A stretch of DNA of 64,000 nucleotides from Streptomyces nigrescens (GCA_024349765.1 AP026073.1:6944001-7008000); one strand, 5' to 3'; positions 33,048 through 41,983 are shown, counted from the stretch's first letter. Notes: a model not told the origin generated them from the sequence alone. A program made the numbers and translations.

Positions 33048-36000
33048 TCAGTCGAACCAGCGCGCGCGTTCCAGTTCGTCCCCCCGGTCGGGGTCCTCCA
33101 GGAGGGCGGCGACCTCGAAGCGGCGGGGCCACTGGCCGGTGGCCCAGGCGAGGCCGGCGGCCACGCCCTCCAGGGTGGCGGCGTGGAGGGTGCCGTCGGG
33201 GGTCCAGCGCCAGTCGAGTTCGGTGGTGGCGGCGGGGCCGGCGGCGGTGTCCGGGGCGGCGGTGACGAGGAGTTCCTCGTGCTCGTCGTAGGTGGGCGGG
33301 GTGGTGGGGCCGAGGAGGGTGCGGACCGCCGGGGGGACCTCGTGGCGGACGCCCTCGGAGCGGACCTCGGCGGTGACCGCCTCGCTCAGCCGGCGCACCT
33401 GCAGGAGTTCGGCCAGGTCGGCGGCGCGGGCCGGGCTGACCGGGAGCAGCGCCAGGCCGGTCGCGAGCGGCATCAGGTCGGGGGCGTCGGCGACGACCGC
33501 GTCCGCGGCGTCCACCACCCGGACCTCGGTGTCCACCACGGCGCGCAAGGAGTCGGGGAGGGTGACCTGGTCGGGGTCGAGGGTCGCCAGCAGGCCGTGG
33601 AGGGCGTGGAGTTGGGCGGCGCCGACGGGGTGGTCCGGGTCGGCGAGCCGGCCGAGGAGTTCCGCGGCGCCGCCGGGTTCGTCGAGGAGGGCGGCGACGG
33701 AGGTGCGGACGCCGAGGGCGCGCAGCACCTGGGCGTCGACGTCACCGGCGTCCGCGGATTCGTAGAGGCCGGCCAGCAGCGGGTCGCCGCCGGCCGAGCG
33801 CAGCCCGGCGGGGCGGCGGCCGTCCAGGACCGGGTGGCCGCGCAGCCACCAGGCCGTGTAGGGGCGGACGGATTCGGTGGTGCCGTCGGGGAGGAGGACG
33901 CGGACCGGGGCGGTCAGCGCGTCGCGCAGCGGCGGCCGGGAGAGCATGGCCAGGACCTCGGGCCAGGCGTCGTCGTCGACCAGGTCGAGGTCGCGGACGG
34001 CGACCAGTTCGGTGACGACCGGGGGGACCGGGGTCTCGGGGAGGGTGTCGAGGACGTCCTCGCACCAGACGTCGACGGCGTCGAGCAGGCCGACGTCGTC
34101 GGGCTCGGCGAAGTCCGTGTCGCGCGGCTCCATCTCGTCCGGGTCGAGGACGACGTCGGTGGCGCGGACGAGGGCGAAGCCGGCCATGACGCCGACCGCG
34201 GTCAGCGGCTGCTCGCCCCAGCGGGCCGCCAGGTCGGCGTCGCAGGCGGGCAGCTCGCCCTCGCGGATGACCCGTTCGAAGTCGCTGCCGGGGTAGACGA
34301 GTTCGCCGGCCGGGGCCAGTTCGCCGTCCTCGTCGGGGAGGGCGAGGGCGCCCAGCCAGGGCTCGTCGCCCGGGGCGAGGTTGGCGTCGCGGACCAGGCC
34401 GAGGACGGTCTCGGCCAGTTCCTCGGAGCCGAGCGGGCCGCCCGGGCCGGCGCCGCCGAGGTCGTCGTCGGGGAAGAGGTCGTAGGCGTCCTCGTCGGCG
34501 TCGAGGGAGTTCGCCACGGCGGCGCGCACCTGGGGCGTGGTCAGCACGGCGCGGGGCGCGGCGGGGGTGGCGCCGAGCTTCTCCAGGAGCGGGTGGACGG
34601 CCTCGGGGTGGGCGACCTTCAGGCCGAGCCGGGCGAGGGTGCGGTGCCGGGCGGCGGACCCGCCGTCCTCGTCGGGGCCGCCGCCGGGCAGCGGCAGCAG
34701 GACCTGGCGGGGGCCGATGGTGGTGCGTACCGCGCCGTGCGCGCCGGCCGGGCCGGGCGTCGCGGTGCCGGCCAGCGGCACCGGCAGGCCGGTGAGGCGG
34801 TCGGGGTCGGTGCCGGCCAGCGCGTCGTAGAGCCGCCACCACCAGCCCGGCGGGCGTTCGACGCCGGCGAGCCGGTCGACCATCTCCCCGAGCGGGACCC
34901 GGGTCACGCCCAACGAGCGGAGCTCCGGGCGGCGTTCGAGGCCCGCGGGGAGCAGGCTGGGGAAGAGTTCGGCGAGCACGGCGACGGTCGTGGCGCCGGC
35001 GCCCTCCAGCAGTTCGGCCTCGGTGGGCCGCAGGACGTAGCGCGGGGTGTCCGCGGTGCCCTCGGCGTCCCACTCGTCGCGCGGTGCGCCCGCGGGTTCG
35101 GGCTCGGGCTGCTCGCCGGCGCCGGTCGCGGTGGCAGCCGGTGCGGCGGCGCTCGGCAGGAAGCGGACCCGCGGCAGCAGATCGAGCACCTGGTGGCGCA
35201 GTTCGCCGTCCAGGCCGCCCTTGCCCAGCGGGCCGGGCACCAGGTCGAGGGTGCCGGCGGTCACCGGCTGCCAGCCCGCCAGCAGTTCCGCGTACGCCGC
35301 GGCGGCCCGTCCGACCAGGAAGTCCGCGAACGGGCCGGGCGCGACGTGGCGGCGGGTCGGCTCCAGCGGGAAGGAGGCGATGAGCAGGGCGGGCAGGCCC
35401 AGCGGCTCGTCGGTGGGCGTCGGGGCGTGCACGACCGGCGCGGTCCGCGGGCGCGCCGGGGCGCCGTCGGCGTCCACCGGCACCGCCCAGGTCACCGACC
35501 AGAACGGGCGCAGCCGCTCCTCGACGGGCCGGTCGGCGAGCAGTGCGGGGTCCAGCCGGCCGCTGTCGGACGCCACCCGCCAGCGGGTGGTGCCGCGCTC
35601 GCTGTCCTCGACGACGAGGTACGGCCCCTGCCGGGTCTGCCGCAACTCCCGTACCCCTTCAGGGGTTTCGACGATGACCTCGGCCAGGCCGGGGAGGGTG
35701 AGCAGCAGCGCGTCGTCGATGCCGGCGAGCAGCCGCTCGGCGAGGTCCTGGGCGGCGCCGTCGCGCAGCGGCAGGACGACGGCGGTGTCGTAGCCCTCGG
35801 GTGCGGTGCCCTCGGCGGGCAGCGGGAGCCGGAGCAGCGGTACGTGGCCCTCGCGGCGGCGCAGCTCACCGCCGAGGCCGGGGCTGTGCGCGGCCACGTC
35901 CTCGGTCAGCGCGCGGGCCTCGGCCAGCGACCAGCGGACGCCGCCGGTGCGGCCCACGAGTGCCGGTTCGTCGCTGACGGAGAGCACGGCGGCGAAGCCG

Positions 36001-36389
36001 ACGCCGAAGCGGCCGACCGCGCCGGCCGCCACGCTGGCCTCGCGCTTGGCGGAGGCGCGCAGCGTCGAGAGCGATTCGACGCCGGTGGCGTCGATCGGGG
36101 CGCCGGTGTTGGAGGCGACGAGGACGGCGGGGGCGTCGCCGTCGGCCGGATGCAGGGTGAGCCGGAGCCGGCCGGGGACGCCGGCCCGGGCGGCCGCGTC
36201 GGCGGCGTTCTGCGCCAGCTCCACGGCGAGGCGGTCGCGGTAGCCGCCGAGCGCGAGGTCCTCCTCCGCGTTGGCGTCCTCCCGGAACCGGGCAGGTGAG
36301 GCGGCCCAGGCGTCCAGCACACCGCGCCGCAGCCGAGCCGTCCCGAACGGGTCGCCGGCTGCGCCTCGCACCCACGACGTAGCTGCCAC
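33048..36389 (-). CDS. sacsin/Hsp90-like GHKL ATPase-domain protein, 1113 aa
   Basis: Large cytoplasmic protein with an N-terminal GHKL (Bergerat) ATPase fold: N-box ELAQNAADAAARAG (~57-70), a SNTGAPID loop (~103) and G1 box GRFGVGFAAVLS (~126). The remaining ~800 residues are Leu/Asp/Pro-rich and lack Hsp90 middle and C-terminal domains. NCBI labels such proteins sacsin N-terminal ATP-binding-like. GTG 36389 is supported by GAGGAG eight bases upstream. It follows the DUF3027 gene on the same strand with a strong terminator between. The pairing is conserved in streptomycetes; function unknown, chaperone-like activity is only a guess. Confidence 0.85.
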   Translation of the reverse strand: MAATSWVRGAAGDPFGTARLRRGVLDAWAASPARFREDANAEEDLALGGYRDRLAVELAQNAADAAARAGVPGRLRLTLHPADGDAPAVLVASNTGAPIDATGVESLSTLRASAKREASVAAGAVGRFGVGFAAVLSVSDEPALVGRTGGVRWSLAEARALTEDVAAHSPGLGGELRRREGHVPLLRLPLPAEGTAPEGYDTAVVLPLRDGAAQDLAERLLAGIDDALLLTLPGLAEVIVETPEGVRELRQTRQGPYLVVEDSERGTTRWRVASDSGRLDPALLADRPVEERLRPFWSVTWAVPVDADGAPARPRTAPVVHAPTPTDEPLGLPALLIASFPLEPTRRHVAPGPFADFLVGRAAAAYAELLAGWQPVTAGTLDLVPGPLGKGGLDGELRHQVLDLLPRVRFLPSAAAPAATATGAGEQPEPEPAGAPRDEWDAEGTADTPRYVLRPTEAELLEGAGATTVAVLAELFPSLLPAGLERRPELRSLGVTRVPLGEMVDRLAGVERPPGWWWRLYDALAGTDPDRLTGLPVPLAGTATPGPAGAHGAVRTTIGPRQVLLPLPGGGPDEDGGSAARHRTLARLGLKVAHPEAVHPLLEKLGATPAAPRAVLTTPQVRAAVANSLDADEDAYDLFPDDDLGGAGPGGPLGSEELAETVLGLVRDANLAPGDEPWLGALALPDEDGELAPAGELVYPGSDFERVIREGELPACDADLAARWGEQPLTAVGVMAGFALVRATDVVLDPDEMEPRDTDFAEPDDVGLLDAVDVWCEDVLDTLPETPVPPVVTELVAVRDLDLVDDDAWPEVLAMLSRPPLRDALTAPVRVLLPDGTTESVRPYTAWWLRGHPVLDGRRPAGLRSAGGDPLLAGLYESADAGDVDAQVLRALGVRTSVAALLDEPGGAAELLGRLADPDHPVGAAQLHALHGLLATLDPDQVTLPDSLRAVVDTEVRVVDAADAVVADAPDLMPLATGLALLPVSPARAADLAELLQVRRLSEAVTAEVRSEGVRHEVPPAVRTLLGPTTPPTYDEHEELLVTAAPDTAAGPAATTELDWRWTPDGTLHAATLEGVAAGLAWATGQWPRRFEVAALLEDPDRGDELERARWFD

Positions 36390-36530
36390 GTCTTCGTCTC
36401 CTCTGTGTCCGTCGATTGCCCTGACGGTATCGCCCCACGTTGCCGGCCGCGGCGCCGCGGCCGCCTGCGGCGGGGAGGGGCGGGTTCGGGCCCGTCGGGT
36501 GGGGCGCCCCGCCCGGTGGGGGATGACGAA

Positions 36531-36574
36531 GGGGCCGGGTCGGCCGCGCCCCGAGGGGCGGCCGACCCGGCCCC
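36531..36574 (-). terminator. strong hairpin terminator after the DUF3027 gene
   Basis: Perfect 17-bp stem (left arm 36531-36547, right arm 36558-36574; GGGGCCGGGTCGGCCGC) with a 10-nt loop, starting 10 bp past the DUF3027 stop. It separates that gene from the downstream GHKL gene. Confidence 0.8.
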
Positions 36575-36583
36575 TGACGACCC

Positions 36584-37501
36584 TCAGCTGTGGCCCAGCT
36601 CCTCCGCCGGGCCCGCTTCCTCCACGGACCCGCCGTCGCGCTCCGGCCGCAGCGCCAGCGGTTCGACGACGGTTTCGTCGACCACCGGCGGCGCGGGGCG
36701 CGGCGGCTTCGGCATGACGGCGGCCTCGGAGTGGGCGCCGCAGCCGTACGAGAGGGAGACCACGCGGCCGTCCGCGGGGGCGAACTCGTTGGCGCAGACG
36801 CCGAACGCCTGGCGCAGCGAGCCCGTGAGCGGGGTGAGGAAGCCGCAGGTCATACAGGTCGCGGGGGCCGCCTGCGCCATCGGGGTCTTGGCGCCGAAGG
36901 CCTCTTCCCAGCGGTCGGCGGCGGCGTGCAGGCCGTAGCGGGACAGGACCCGGGCGCGGGCCATGCCGAGTTCCCCGGCGACGTCGGCGATGCCGCCGCG
37001 GGCGGGGGCGGGCTGGACCGCGGGCGAGCCGGGGAGGACGTCGGCCTCTTCGGAGTCGGCGACGTCGGCGGCCATGCCCTCGGCGACCGGGGAGTTCGGC
37101 GGCGGTGCGTCCTCGCCGGTGAAGCCGGGCTCCAGGCGGATGTCGTCGGCCTCGGTGGGGAGCAGGTCGCCGGGGCCCATGTCGCCGGGGCGGAGGCGTT
37201 CGCTCCAGGGCACCCACTCGGGGGCGAGCAGGGCGTCGGGGCCGGGCAGCAGGACCGTCTCGTCGAGGGTGACGACCTTGGCGCGGGAGGCGCGGGCGAC
37301 CGTCACGCCCCAGCGCCAGCCGCGGTATCCGGGTTCGTTGCAGGCGAAGAGATGGGTGACGACGCGATCGCCGTCGGCCACGGCCTCGATGTGCTCGCCG
37401 ACCATGCCGGGGAGTGCGGTCTCCTCCGCCGCCGCCCGGGCGAGGTCGACCGCCTCGGCGCACAGGCGGTCAGGGATACGGCTTCGCATCGCAGCACTCA
37501 C
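36584..37501 (-). CDS. DUF3027 protein with Cys-rich segment
   Basis: A 305-residue actinobacterial protein of unknown function. The N-terminal part has RSRIPDRLCAEAVDLARAAA, then VVTHLFACNEPGYRGWRWGV and AKVVTLDETVLLPGPDALLA. A low-complexity acidic/proline linker leads to a zinc-ribbon-like part: CMTCGFL, then GVCANEFAP and YGCGAHSE. GTG 37501 is preferred because it yields the VSAA...RSR start I recall for homologues. Monocistronic, divergent from an MFS gene, and located next to the GHKL protein gene. Confidence 0.82.
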   Translation of the reverse strand: MSAAMRSRIPDRLCAEAVDLARAAAEETALPGMVGEHIEAVADGDRVVTHLFACNEPGYRGWRWGVTVARASRAKVVTLDETVLLPGPDALLAPEWVPWSERLRPGDMGPGDLLPTEADDIRLEPGFTGEDAPPPNSPVAEGMAADVADSEEADVLPGSPAVQPAPARGGIADVAGELGMARARVLSRYGLHAAADRWEEAFGAKTPMAQAAPATCMTCGFLTPLTGSLRQAFGVCANEFAPADGRVVSLSYGCGAHSEAAVMPKPPRPAPPVVDETVVEPLALRPERDGGSVEEAGPAEELGHS

Positions 37502-37854
37502 AAGAATCGATTCTCTCTTCCACGCCGTCTCACGAGTGCGCCAGCCGGAGCTGTCCTTGTCCGTCCGGAGGCCGGGGCGGGCGGAGCGGACCTGGGGACC
37601 GCGTCGACGTCCGCGCCCGATCGGTTCGGTCGAGCGCACCTCTTGCAACCCATTCTGCGGGATCGCGGATCGCAATGAGACACGCGGCCAAAACCGACCG
37701 CCGGTGGCGCGCTAGACACGCTACCCCTTCAAGGGTGTACGACTCCTCGGAGGGAGCGGCAATTGGCAGCGGGTGGCGGCGGCGAGCCGGTGCGCCCCGC
37801 GCGGCAACAGGGAGGAACCGCCCTCTCCTGGGCGAGTTGGGGCACTATGGCCAG
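37502..37854. other. 353-bp divergent intergenic region
   Basis: Lies between the DUF3027 and MFS genes. Contains an ACCCCTTCAAGGGT dyad near 37731-37744 and a GGAGGGAGCGGCAATTG stretch; probably promoters for both directions. No coding sequence or RNA gene is recognisable. Confidence 0.4.
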
Positions 37855-39276
37855 GTGGCTGCCGCGAGGGCGTCGAAGGTACGGAAGCCGCGCGCACCGA
37901 CGCGCGGCGGGATCGGCGGCAGCCCGGGCCGACGGGCCGGGCGGGCGGTCGGGCGGGCGCTGCACCGGCCGTTCACCGGCGCGGCCCGGGGCGTACGGCG
38001 GGCCACGCATGCGCACGGCGCGGGCGAGTCGGGGCTGGGCAAACTGATCGAGCTGCACGCGGTGAACTCCGCGGGCGACATGATGATCACCGTCGCGCTG
38101 GCCTCGACGGTGTTCTTCTCGGTGCCGACCCATGAGGCGCGCGGTCGGGTGGCGCTGTATCTGGCGGTGACCATGGCGCCGTTCGCGGTGCTGGCACCGG
38201 TGATCGGGCCGCTGCTGGACCGGGTGCCGCACGGCCGGCGGGCGGCGATGGCCGGGTCGATGCTGGCCCGGGCGCTGCTGGCGGTGACGATGTCGGGGGC
38301 GGTGGCGACCGGCGGTCTGGAGCTGTATCCGGCGGCGCTGGGCGTGCTGGTGTCGTCGAAGGCGTACGGCGTGGTGCGCAGTGCGGTGGTGCCGCGGCTG
38401 CTGCCGCCGCGGATCTCGCTGGTGAAGGCCAACTCGCGGGTGACGCTGGCGGGGCTGCTGGCGACCGGGCTGGCCGCGCCGGCGGGTGCGGGGCTGCATC
38501 TGCTCGGGCCGCCGTGCCCGCTGTACGGGGCGTTCGTGGTGTTCGCCGTGGGCACGGTGCTGTCGTTCTCGCTGCCGCACAAGGTCGACTCGGCGAAGGG
38601 TGAGCGGCGGGCCCGGCTGGCGTCCCGGAACGGGCCCGTGGCGGGGACGGCGGGGCGGGCGCCGAAGCCGGGGCTGCGGACGGTCGGGCCGTCCGTGCTG
38701 CACGGTCTGCAGGCGAACGCCGCGCTGCGGGCGCTCTCCGGTTTCCTGACGTTCTTCCTGGCCTTCCTGCTGCGCGAGCATCCGCTGGGCGCGCTGGGCG
38801 CGGCGGCGTCGCTGGGGCTGGTGGCGGTGGCGGCCGGGGTCGGCAACGCGCTGGGCACGGCGGTCGGGGCGTGGCTGAGGGCGCGCGGGCCGGAGCCGAT
38901 CGTCGCGGCGGTGCTGGGGCTCGCGCTGTGCGCGACGGTGCTGGCTGCGGTGTTCTACCCGGTGCTGGCGGTGGTCGTGGTCCCCGCGGCGGCGGCGACC
39001 GCGGGGCTGTGCCAGGCGCTGGGCAAGCTGTCGCTGGACGCGATGATCCAGCGCGATGTGCCGGAGGAGGTGCGGACCTCGGCGTTCGCCCGGTCCGAGA
39101 CGGCGCTGCAGTTGGCGTGGGTGGTGGGCGGGGCGCTCGGGATCGCGCTGCCGCTGGTCGGGGTGGTGGGCATGGCGGTGGCCGCGGGCCTGGTGACGGC
39201 GGGTGCGGCGGTGTCCGTGCGGGGGCTGCTGCAGGCGGCGCGGCGGGGCGGTACGCCGACGCCGCGGGTGGCCTGA
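37855..39276 (+). CDS. MFS transporter of the conserved DUF3027/DUF2771 locus
   Basis: About 473 residues from GTG 37855 (VAAARASKVRKPRAPTRGG), with a basic ~65-residue cytoplasmic N-terminus and then 10-12 membrane helices (NSAGDMMITVALASTVFFSV, TMAPFAVLAPVIGPLLDRVP). The loop after helix 2, GPLLDRVPHGRRAA, is the MFS motif A position. No regulator adjoins. The gene sits between DUF3027 and DUF2771 genes, an order I recognise from Streptomyces core chromosomes; the substrate is unknown. The start is uncertain: no ribosome site, and upstream in-frame codons are open to 37414. Confidence 0.8.
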   Translation: MAAARASKVRKPRAPTRGGIGGSPGRRAGRAVGRALHRPFTGAARGVRRATHAHGAGESGLGKLIELHAVNSAGDMMITVALASTVFFSVPTHEARGRVALYLAVTMAPFAVLAPVIGPLLDRVPHGRRAAMAGSMLARALLAVTMSGAVATGGLELYPAALGVLVSSKAYGVVRSAVVPRLLPPRISLVKANSRVTLAGLLATGLAAPAGAGLHLLGPPCPLYGAFVVFAVGTVLSFSLPHKVDSAKGERRARLASRNGPVAGTAGRAPKPGLRTVGPSVLHGLQANAALRALSGFLTFFLAFLLREHPLGALGAAASLGLVAVAAGVGNALGTAVGAWLRARGPEPIVAAVLGLALCATVLAAVFYPVLAVVVVPAAAATAGLCQALGKLSLDAMIQRDVPEEVRTSAFARSETALQLAWVVGGALGIALPLVGVVGMAVAAGLVTAGAAVSVRGLLQAARRGGTPTPRVA

Positions 39277-39335
39277 GCGCGGGCGGGACGGATCGCGGGG
39301 GCGTGTTCCCGATCGGGCGGGTGTGATCGGCGGGT

Positions 39336-39375
39336 CCCCCCGGGGGCGTGCCGCGCGGCACGCCGTACCCGGGGG
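39336..39375 (+). terminator. palindromic terminator after the MFS gene
   Basis: A perfect 20-bp palindrome GGCGTGCCGCGCGGCACGCC (39345-39364) is nested inside CCCCCG/CGGGGG outer arms, giving a long GC hairpin about 60 bp past the stop codon and about 35 bp before the DUF2771 start. Confidence 0.7.
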
Positions 39376-39409
39376 TGGCGTGGGCCGGAGCGCCAGATAG
39401 CCTGCCCGT

Positions 39410-39913
39410 ATGACCGCTGCGTTGATCTCCTGGGGCAAGGGCCGCCGCGCCGCTGCCGCCATCGGTGCCGTGTCCCTGGGTCTGGTGACCCTCTCCGCCT
39501 GCGAGAAGCCGACCGCGCTCGCGACCGTGACCGTCGGTTCGTCGACGGTGACGGCCGAGGCCACCCCCGGCTGCGACGGCAACGGCAAGGAACTGTCCCG
39601 GAAGGCCGTGGCCGCCTGCATCACCAAGAAGGGCGGCAAGACGATCACCGTGCACCCGGGTGAGAAGGTGCGCGTGGGCGTGGACCCGGACGTCGCCAAG
39701 TCCGGCTGGATCGTCATCGGCGCCGGCCCCGTGATGCGCGAGCCGAGCAAGCAGACGTACCGCAGCTTCGACGCGGACACGCTGTTCATGCAGCAGAACC
39801 CGCAGACCGGTCAGACGACGTACACCAAGGACGTCACCCTGCAGGTCGCCGAGCTCCACGACGGCGACGGCCCCACGACGATGTGGCACTTCACGCTCAA
39901 GCAGAAGGACTGA
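39410..39913 (+). CDS. DUF2771 putative lipoprotein
   Basis: A 167-residue exported protein. Basic N-terminus and hydrophobic core end in the lipobox-like LVTLSAC (Cys ~31), followed by a beta-rich domain with VTVGSSTVTAEATPGCDGNG, TITVHPGEKVRVGVDPDVAK and a C-terminal TTMWHFTLKQKD. DUF2771 is restricted to actinomycetes and has no known activity. Directly upstream of, and possibly overlapping, the futalosine hydrolase gene. Confidence 0.85.
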   Translation: MTAALISWGKGRRAAAAIGAVSLGLVTLSACEKPTALATVTVGSSTVTAEATPGCDGNGKELSRKAVAACITKKGGKTITVHPGEKVRVGVDPDVAKSGWIVIGAGPVMREPSKQTYRSFDADTLFMQQNPQTGQTTYTKDVTLQVAELHDGDGPTTMWHFTLKQKD

Positions 39914-40728
39914 GCCCGCTGAGCGCGCCGAGCGACGCCGGCCGGCCGCCGCGGGTGCTGGCCGTCACCGCGGTGGCCGCCGAGCGCGACGCGGTGTGCG
40001 CCGCGGCGGAGTGCGGCGCGCCGGCCGTGCTGCCGGGCGGCTACGAGCTGTGCCGGGCGGACGGCGGGCCGGTGGCGCTCGACGTGCTGGCCGCGGGGGT
40101 CGGACCGGCCGCCGCGGCCGCCGGGACGGCCACCGCGCTGACCGCCGCGGCGCTCGCCGGGCAGCCGTACGACCTGGTGGTCTCGGCCGGTATCGGCGGC
40201 GGCTGGGCGCCCCGTGCGCCGCTGGGGGCGGTGGTGGTCGCGGAGGCGATCGTCGCGGCCGATCTGGGCGCCGAGACCCCGGACGGTTTCGTTCCGGTCA
40301 CCGATCTGGGCTTCGGGACGGTGCTGCACCGCCCCGACCCGGCGCTGGTGAAGGCCGTCGCGGCGGCGGCCGGCGCGGTCACCGGCACCGTCGTCACGGT
40401 CTCCACGGTCACCGGCAGCGCCGCCCGCGCCGCCGAGCTGACACGGCGTCACCCGGGGGTGCTGGCCGAGGCGATGGAGGGCTTCGGGGTCGCGGAGGCG
40501 GCCGCCGCGCACGGGGTGCCCGTGCTGGAGGTCCGGGCCGTCTCCAACGCCGTCGGCCCGCGCGACCGGGCCGCCTGGCGCATCGGGGCCGCGCTGACCG
40601 CGCTGACCGGCTCCTTCCGTACGCTTCCCGGAGCCCTGGTGGCCACCGCCGGGCCGGCTCCGGATCCTCCCCCACGCTCGACTTCGCTCACGCGGGGGGA
40701 CCCCCACGTCCCTGAGGAGGGCCCGTGA
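39883..40728 (+). CDS. mqnB: futalosine hydrolase
   Basis: Cleaves hypoxanthine from futalosine (or the aminodeoxy form after deamination) in menaquinone synthesis by the Mqn route; nucleosidase fold. Family features are VLAVTAVAAERDAV, DLVVSAGIGGGWAPRAPLG, TVSTVTGSAARAAEL and the active-site stretch AEAMEGFGVAEAAAAHGVPV. Start uncertain: GTG 39883 overlaps the DUF2771 gene and lacks a ribosome site, while a CTG at 39919 has AAGGA nine bases upstream. The last ~22 codons after ALVATAGPAP are a GC-rich palindromic repeat, not conserved sequence. The stop overlaps the mqnD GTG. Confidence 0.9.
   Translation: MALHAQAEGLSPLSAPSDAGRPPRVLAVTAVAAERDAVCAAAECGAPAVLPGGYELCRADGGPVALDVLAAGVGPAAAAAGTATALTAAALAGQPYDLVVSAGIGGGWAPRAPLGAVVVAEAIVAADLGAETPDGFVPVTDLGFGTVLHRPDPALVKAVAAAAGAVTGTVVTVSTVTGSAARAAELTRRHPGVLAEAMEGFGVAEAAAAHGVPVLEVRAVSNAVGPRDRAAWRIGAALTALTGSFRTLPGALVATAGPAPDPPPRSTSLTRGDPHVPEEGP
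40665..40709 (+). repeat. small palindromic repeat forming the mqnB 3' end
   Basis: CCCCCACGCTCGACTTCGCT followed by CACGCGGGGGGACCCCCAC: a hairpin-forming module with TTCG-type loop. I recognise it as a recurrent short repeat in Streptomyces genomes. Here it lies inside the coding frame, immediately before the mqnD ribosome site (GAGGAGG). Confidence 0.75.
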
Positions 40729-41576
40729 CCCGGCCGCTGAACATCGCGTACTCGCCGTGCCCGAACGACACCTTCGTCTTCGACGCGCTGGCGCACGGCA
40801 GGGTCCCGGACGCGCCGGAGCTCGCGGTCACCTTCGCCGACATCGACCTCACCAACGGCATGGCCGAGCGCGGTGAGTTCGACGTGCTGAAGGTGTCGTA
40901 CGCGGTGCTGCCCTGGGTGCTCGACGACTACGCGCTGCTGCCCTGCGGCGGGGCGCTGGGGCGCGGCTGCGGGCCGCTGGTGCTGACCCGCGCGCAGGGC
41001 TCGGGCGCGGACCTGGCGGGGAAGACGGTGGCGGTGCCCAGCGAGCGGTCGACGGCGTACCTGCTGTTCCGGCTGTGGGCGGCGGCCGAGGTGCCGGGCG
41101 GGGTCGGGGAGATCGTGGTGCTGCCGTTCCACGAGATCATGCCGGCCGTGCGGGACGGCAAGGTCGACGCCGGTCTGGTCATCCACGAGGCCCGTTTCAC
41201 GTACCAGGACTACGGGCTGGTGTGCCTGGCGGACATGGGTGAGCACTGGGAGCAGACGACCGGGCTGCCGATCCCGCTCGGCGCGATCATCGCCAAGCGG
41301 TCGCTGGGCGAGCGGGCGTTGCGGGAGCTCGCGGCGGCGATCCGGACGTCGGTGCTGATGGCCTGGGACGACCCCGAGGCGTCCCGTCCGTATGTCCTGG
41401 AGCACGCCCAGGAGATGGACCCGAAGGTGGCCGACCAGCACATCGGGCTCTACGTCAACGAGTTCACCGCCGACCTCGGTGAGGACGGCTATGCCGCGGT
41501 GCGCGGGCTGCTCACCCGCGCCGCGGCCGAGGGGCTGGTGCCGCCCCTCGGCCGCGATGCGCTGCGTTTCGTATGA
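40725..41576 (+). CDS. mqnD: 1,4-dihydroxy-6-naphthoate synthase
   Basis: Converts cyclic dehypoxanthinyl futalosine to 1,4-dihydroxy-6-naphthoate in menaquinone synthesis; 283 residues with a periplasmic-binding-protein-like fold. It opens NIAYSPCPNDTFVFDALAHG, the MqnD signature, followed by FDVLKVSYAVLPWVLDDYAL, VAVPSERSTAYLLFRLW and VIHEARFTYQDYGL. GTG 40725 sits in a GTGA overlap with mqnB behind GAGGAGG, giving tight coupling of two pathway steps. It converges with the cold-shock gene, leaving only 23 bp. Confidence 0.95.
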   Translation: MTRPLNIAYSPCPNDTFVFDALAHGRVPDAPELAVTFADIDLTNGMAERGEFDVLKVSYAVLPWVLDDYALLPCGGALGRGCGPLVLTRAQGSGADLAGKTVAVPSERSTAYLLFRLWAAAEVPGGVGEIVVLPFHEIMPAVRDGKVDAGLVIHEARFTYQDYGLVCLADMGEHWEQTTGLPIPLGAIIAKRSLGERALRELAAAIRTSVLMAWDDPEASRPYVLEHAQEMDPKVADQHIGLYVNEFTADLGEDGYAAVRGLLTRAAAEGLVPPLGRDALRFV

Positions 41577-41599
41577 GGTGTGCCGGGCGGTCCCCCAGG

Positions 41600-41983
41600 T
41601 CAGACGTCCAGCTGGTCGGCGACCGCCCGCAGCATGCCGGCGATCTTGGCGCCGTGCACCTTGTCGGGGTAGCGGCCGCGCTCCAGCTGCTGGGTGACGT
41701 TCTCCAGGAGCGTGGTGAGGTCCTGGACGATCGAGGCGAGTTCGTCCGGCTTGCGGCGCTGGGCGGCGGCCACCGAGGGTGCGGGGTCGAGGAGTGTCAC
41801 CGTCAGCGCCTGGTCGCCACGCTGGCCTGCGACGACGCCGAATTCGACGCGCTGGCCGGGCTTGAGTGCGGCTACACCGTCGGGCAGCACCGACGAGTGC
41901 ACGAAGACGTCACCGCCGTCGTCGCGGGAGAGAAAGCCGAAGCCCTTCTCGCTGTTGAACCACTTGACCTTGCCGGTAGGCAC
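41600..41983 (-). CDS. cold-shock domain protein with C-terminal helical extension
   Basis: A 127-residue protein. Residues 1-67 are a CspA-type domain with RNP1 KGFGFLSRDDGGDVFVHSS and the start VPTGKVKWFNSEKGFG. The extra ~60 residues (RRKPDELASIVQDLTTLLEN onward to AKIAGMLRAVADQLDV) form a predicted helical tail characteristic of one actinobacterial Csp subgroup. GTG 41983 follows GAGGAC. Binds single-stranded nucleic acid, probably as an RNA chaperone. Upstream, a ~110-nt AT-richer leader is likely 5' UTR. Confidence 0.9.
   Translation of the reverse strand: MPTGKVKWFNSEKGFGFLSRDDGGDVFVHSSVLPDGVAALKPGQRVEFGVVAGQRGDQALTVTLLDPAPSVAAAQRRKPDELASIVQDLTTLLENVTQQLERGRYPDKVHGAKIAGMLRAVADQLDV

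Noticed and set aside
33183-36299. 1038-residue plus-strand frame opposite the GHKL protein
   Set aside because: Gly/Val/Glu/Arg-rich mirror of the minus-strand gene, which has a coherent ATPase domain and a good ribosome site.
37729-39789. 686-residue open frame antisense to the MFS and DUF2771 genes
   Set aside because: His/Arg/Pro/Gln-rich shadow of the plus-strand transporter; no domain, no ribosome site.
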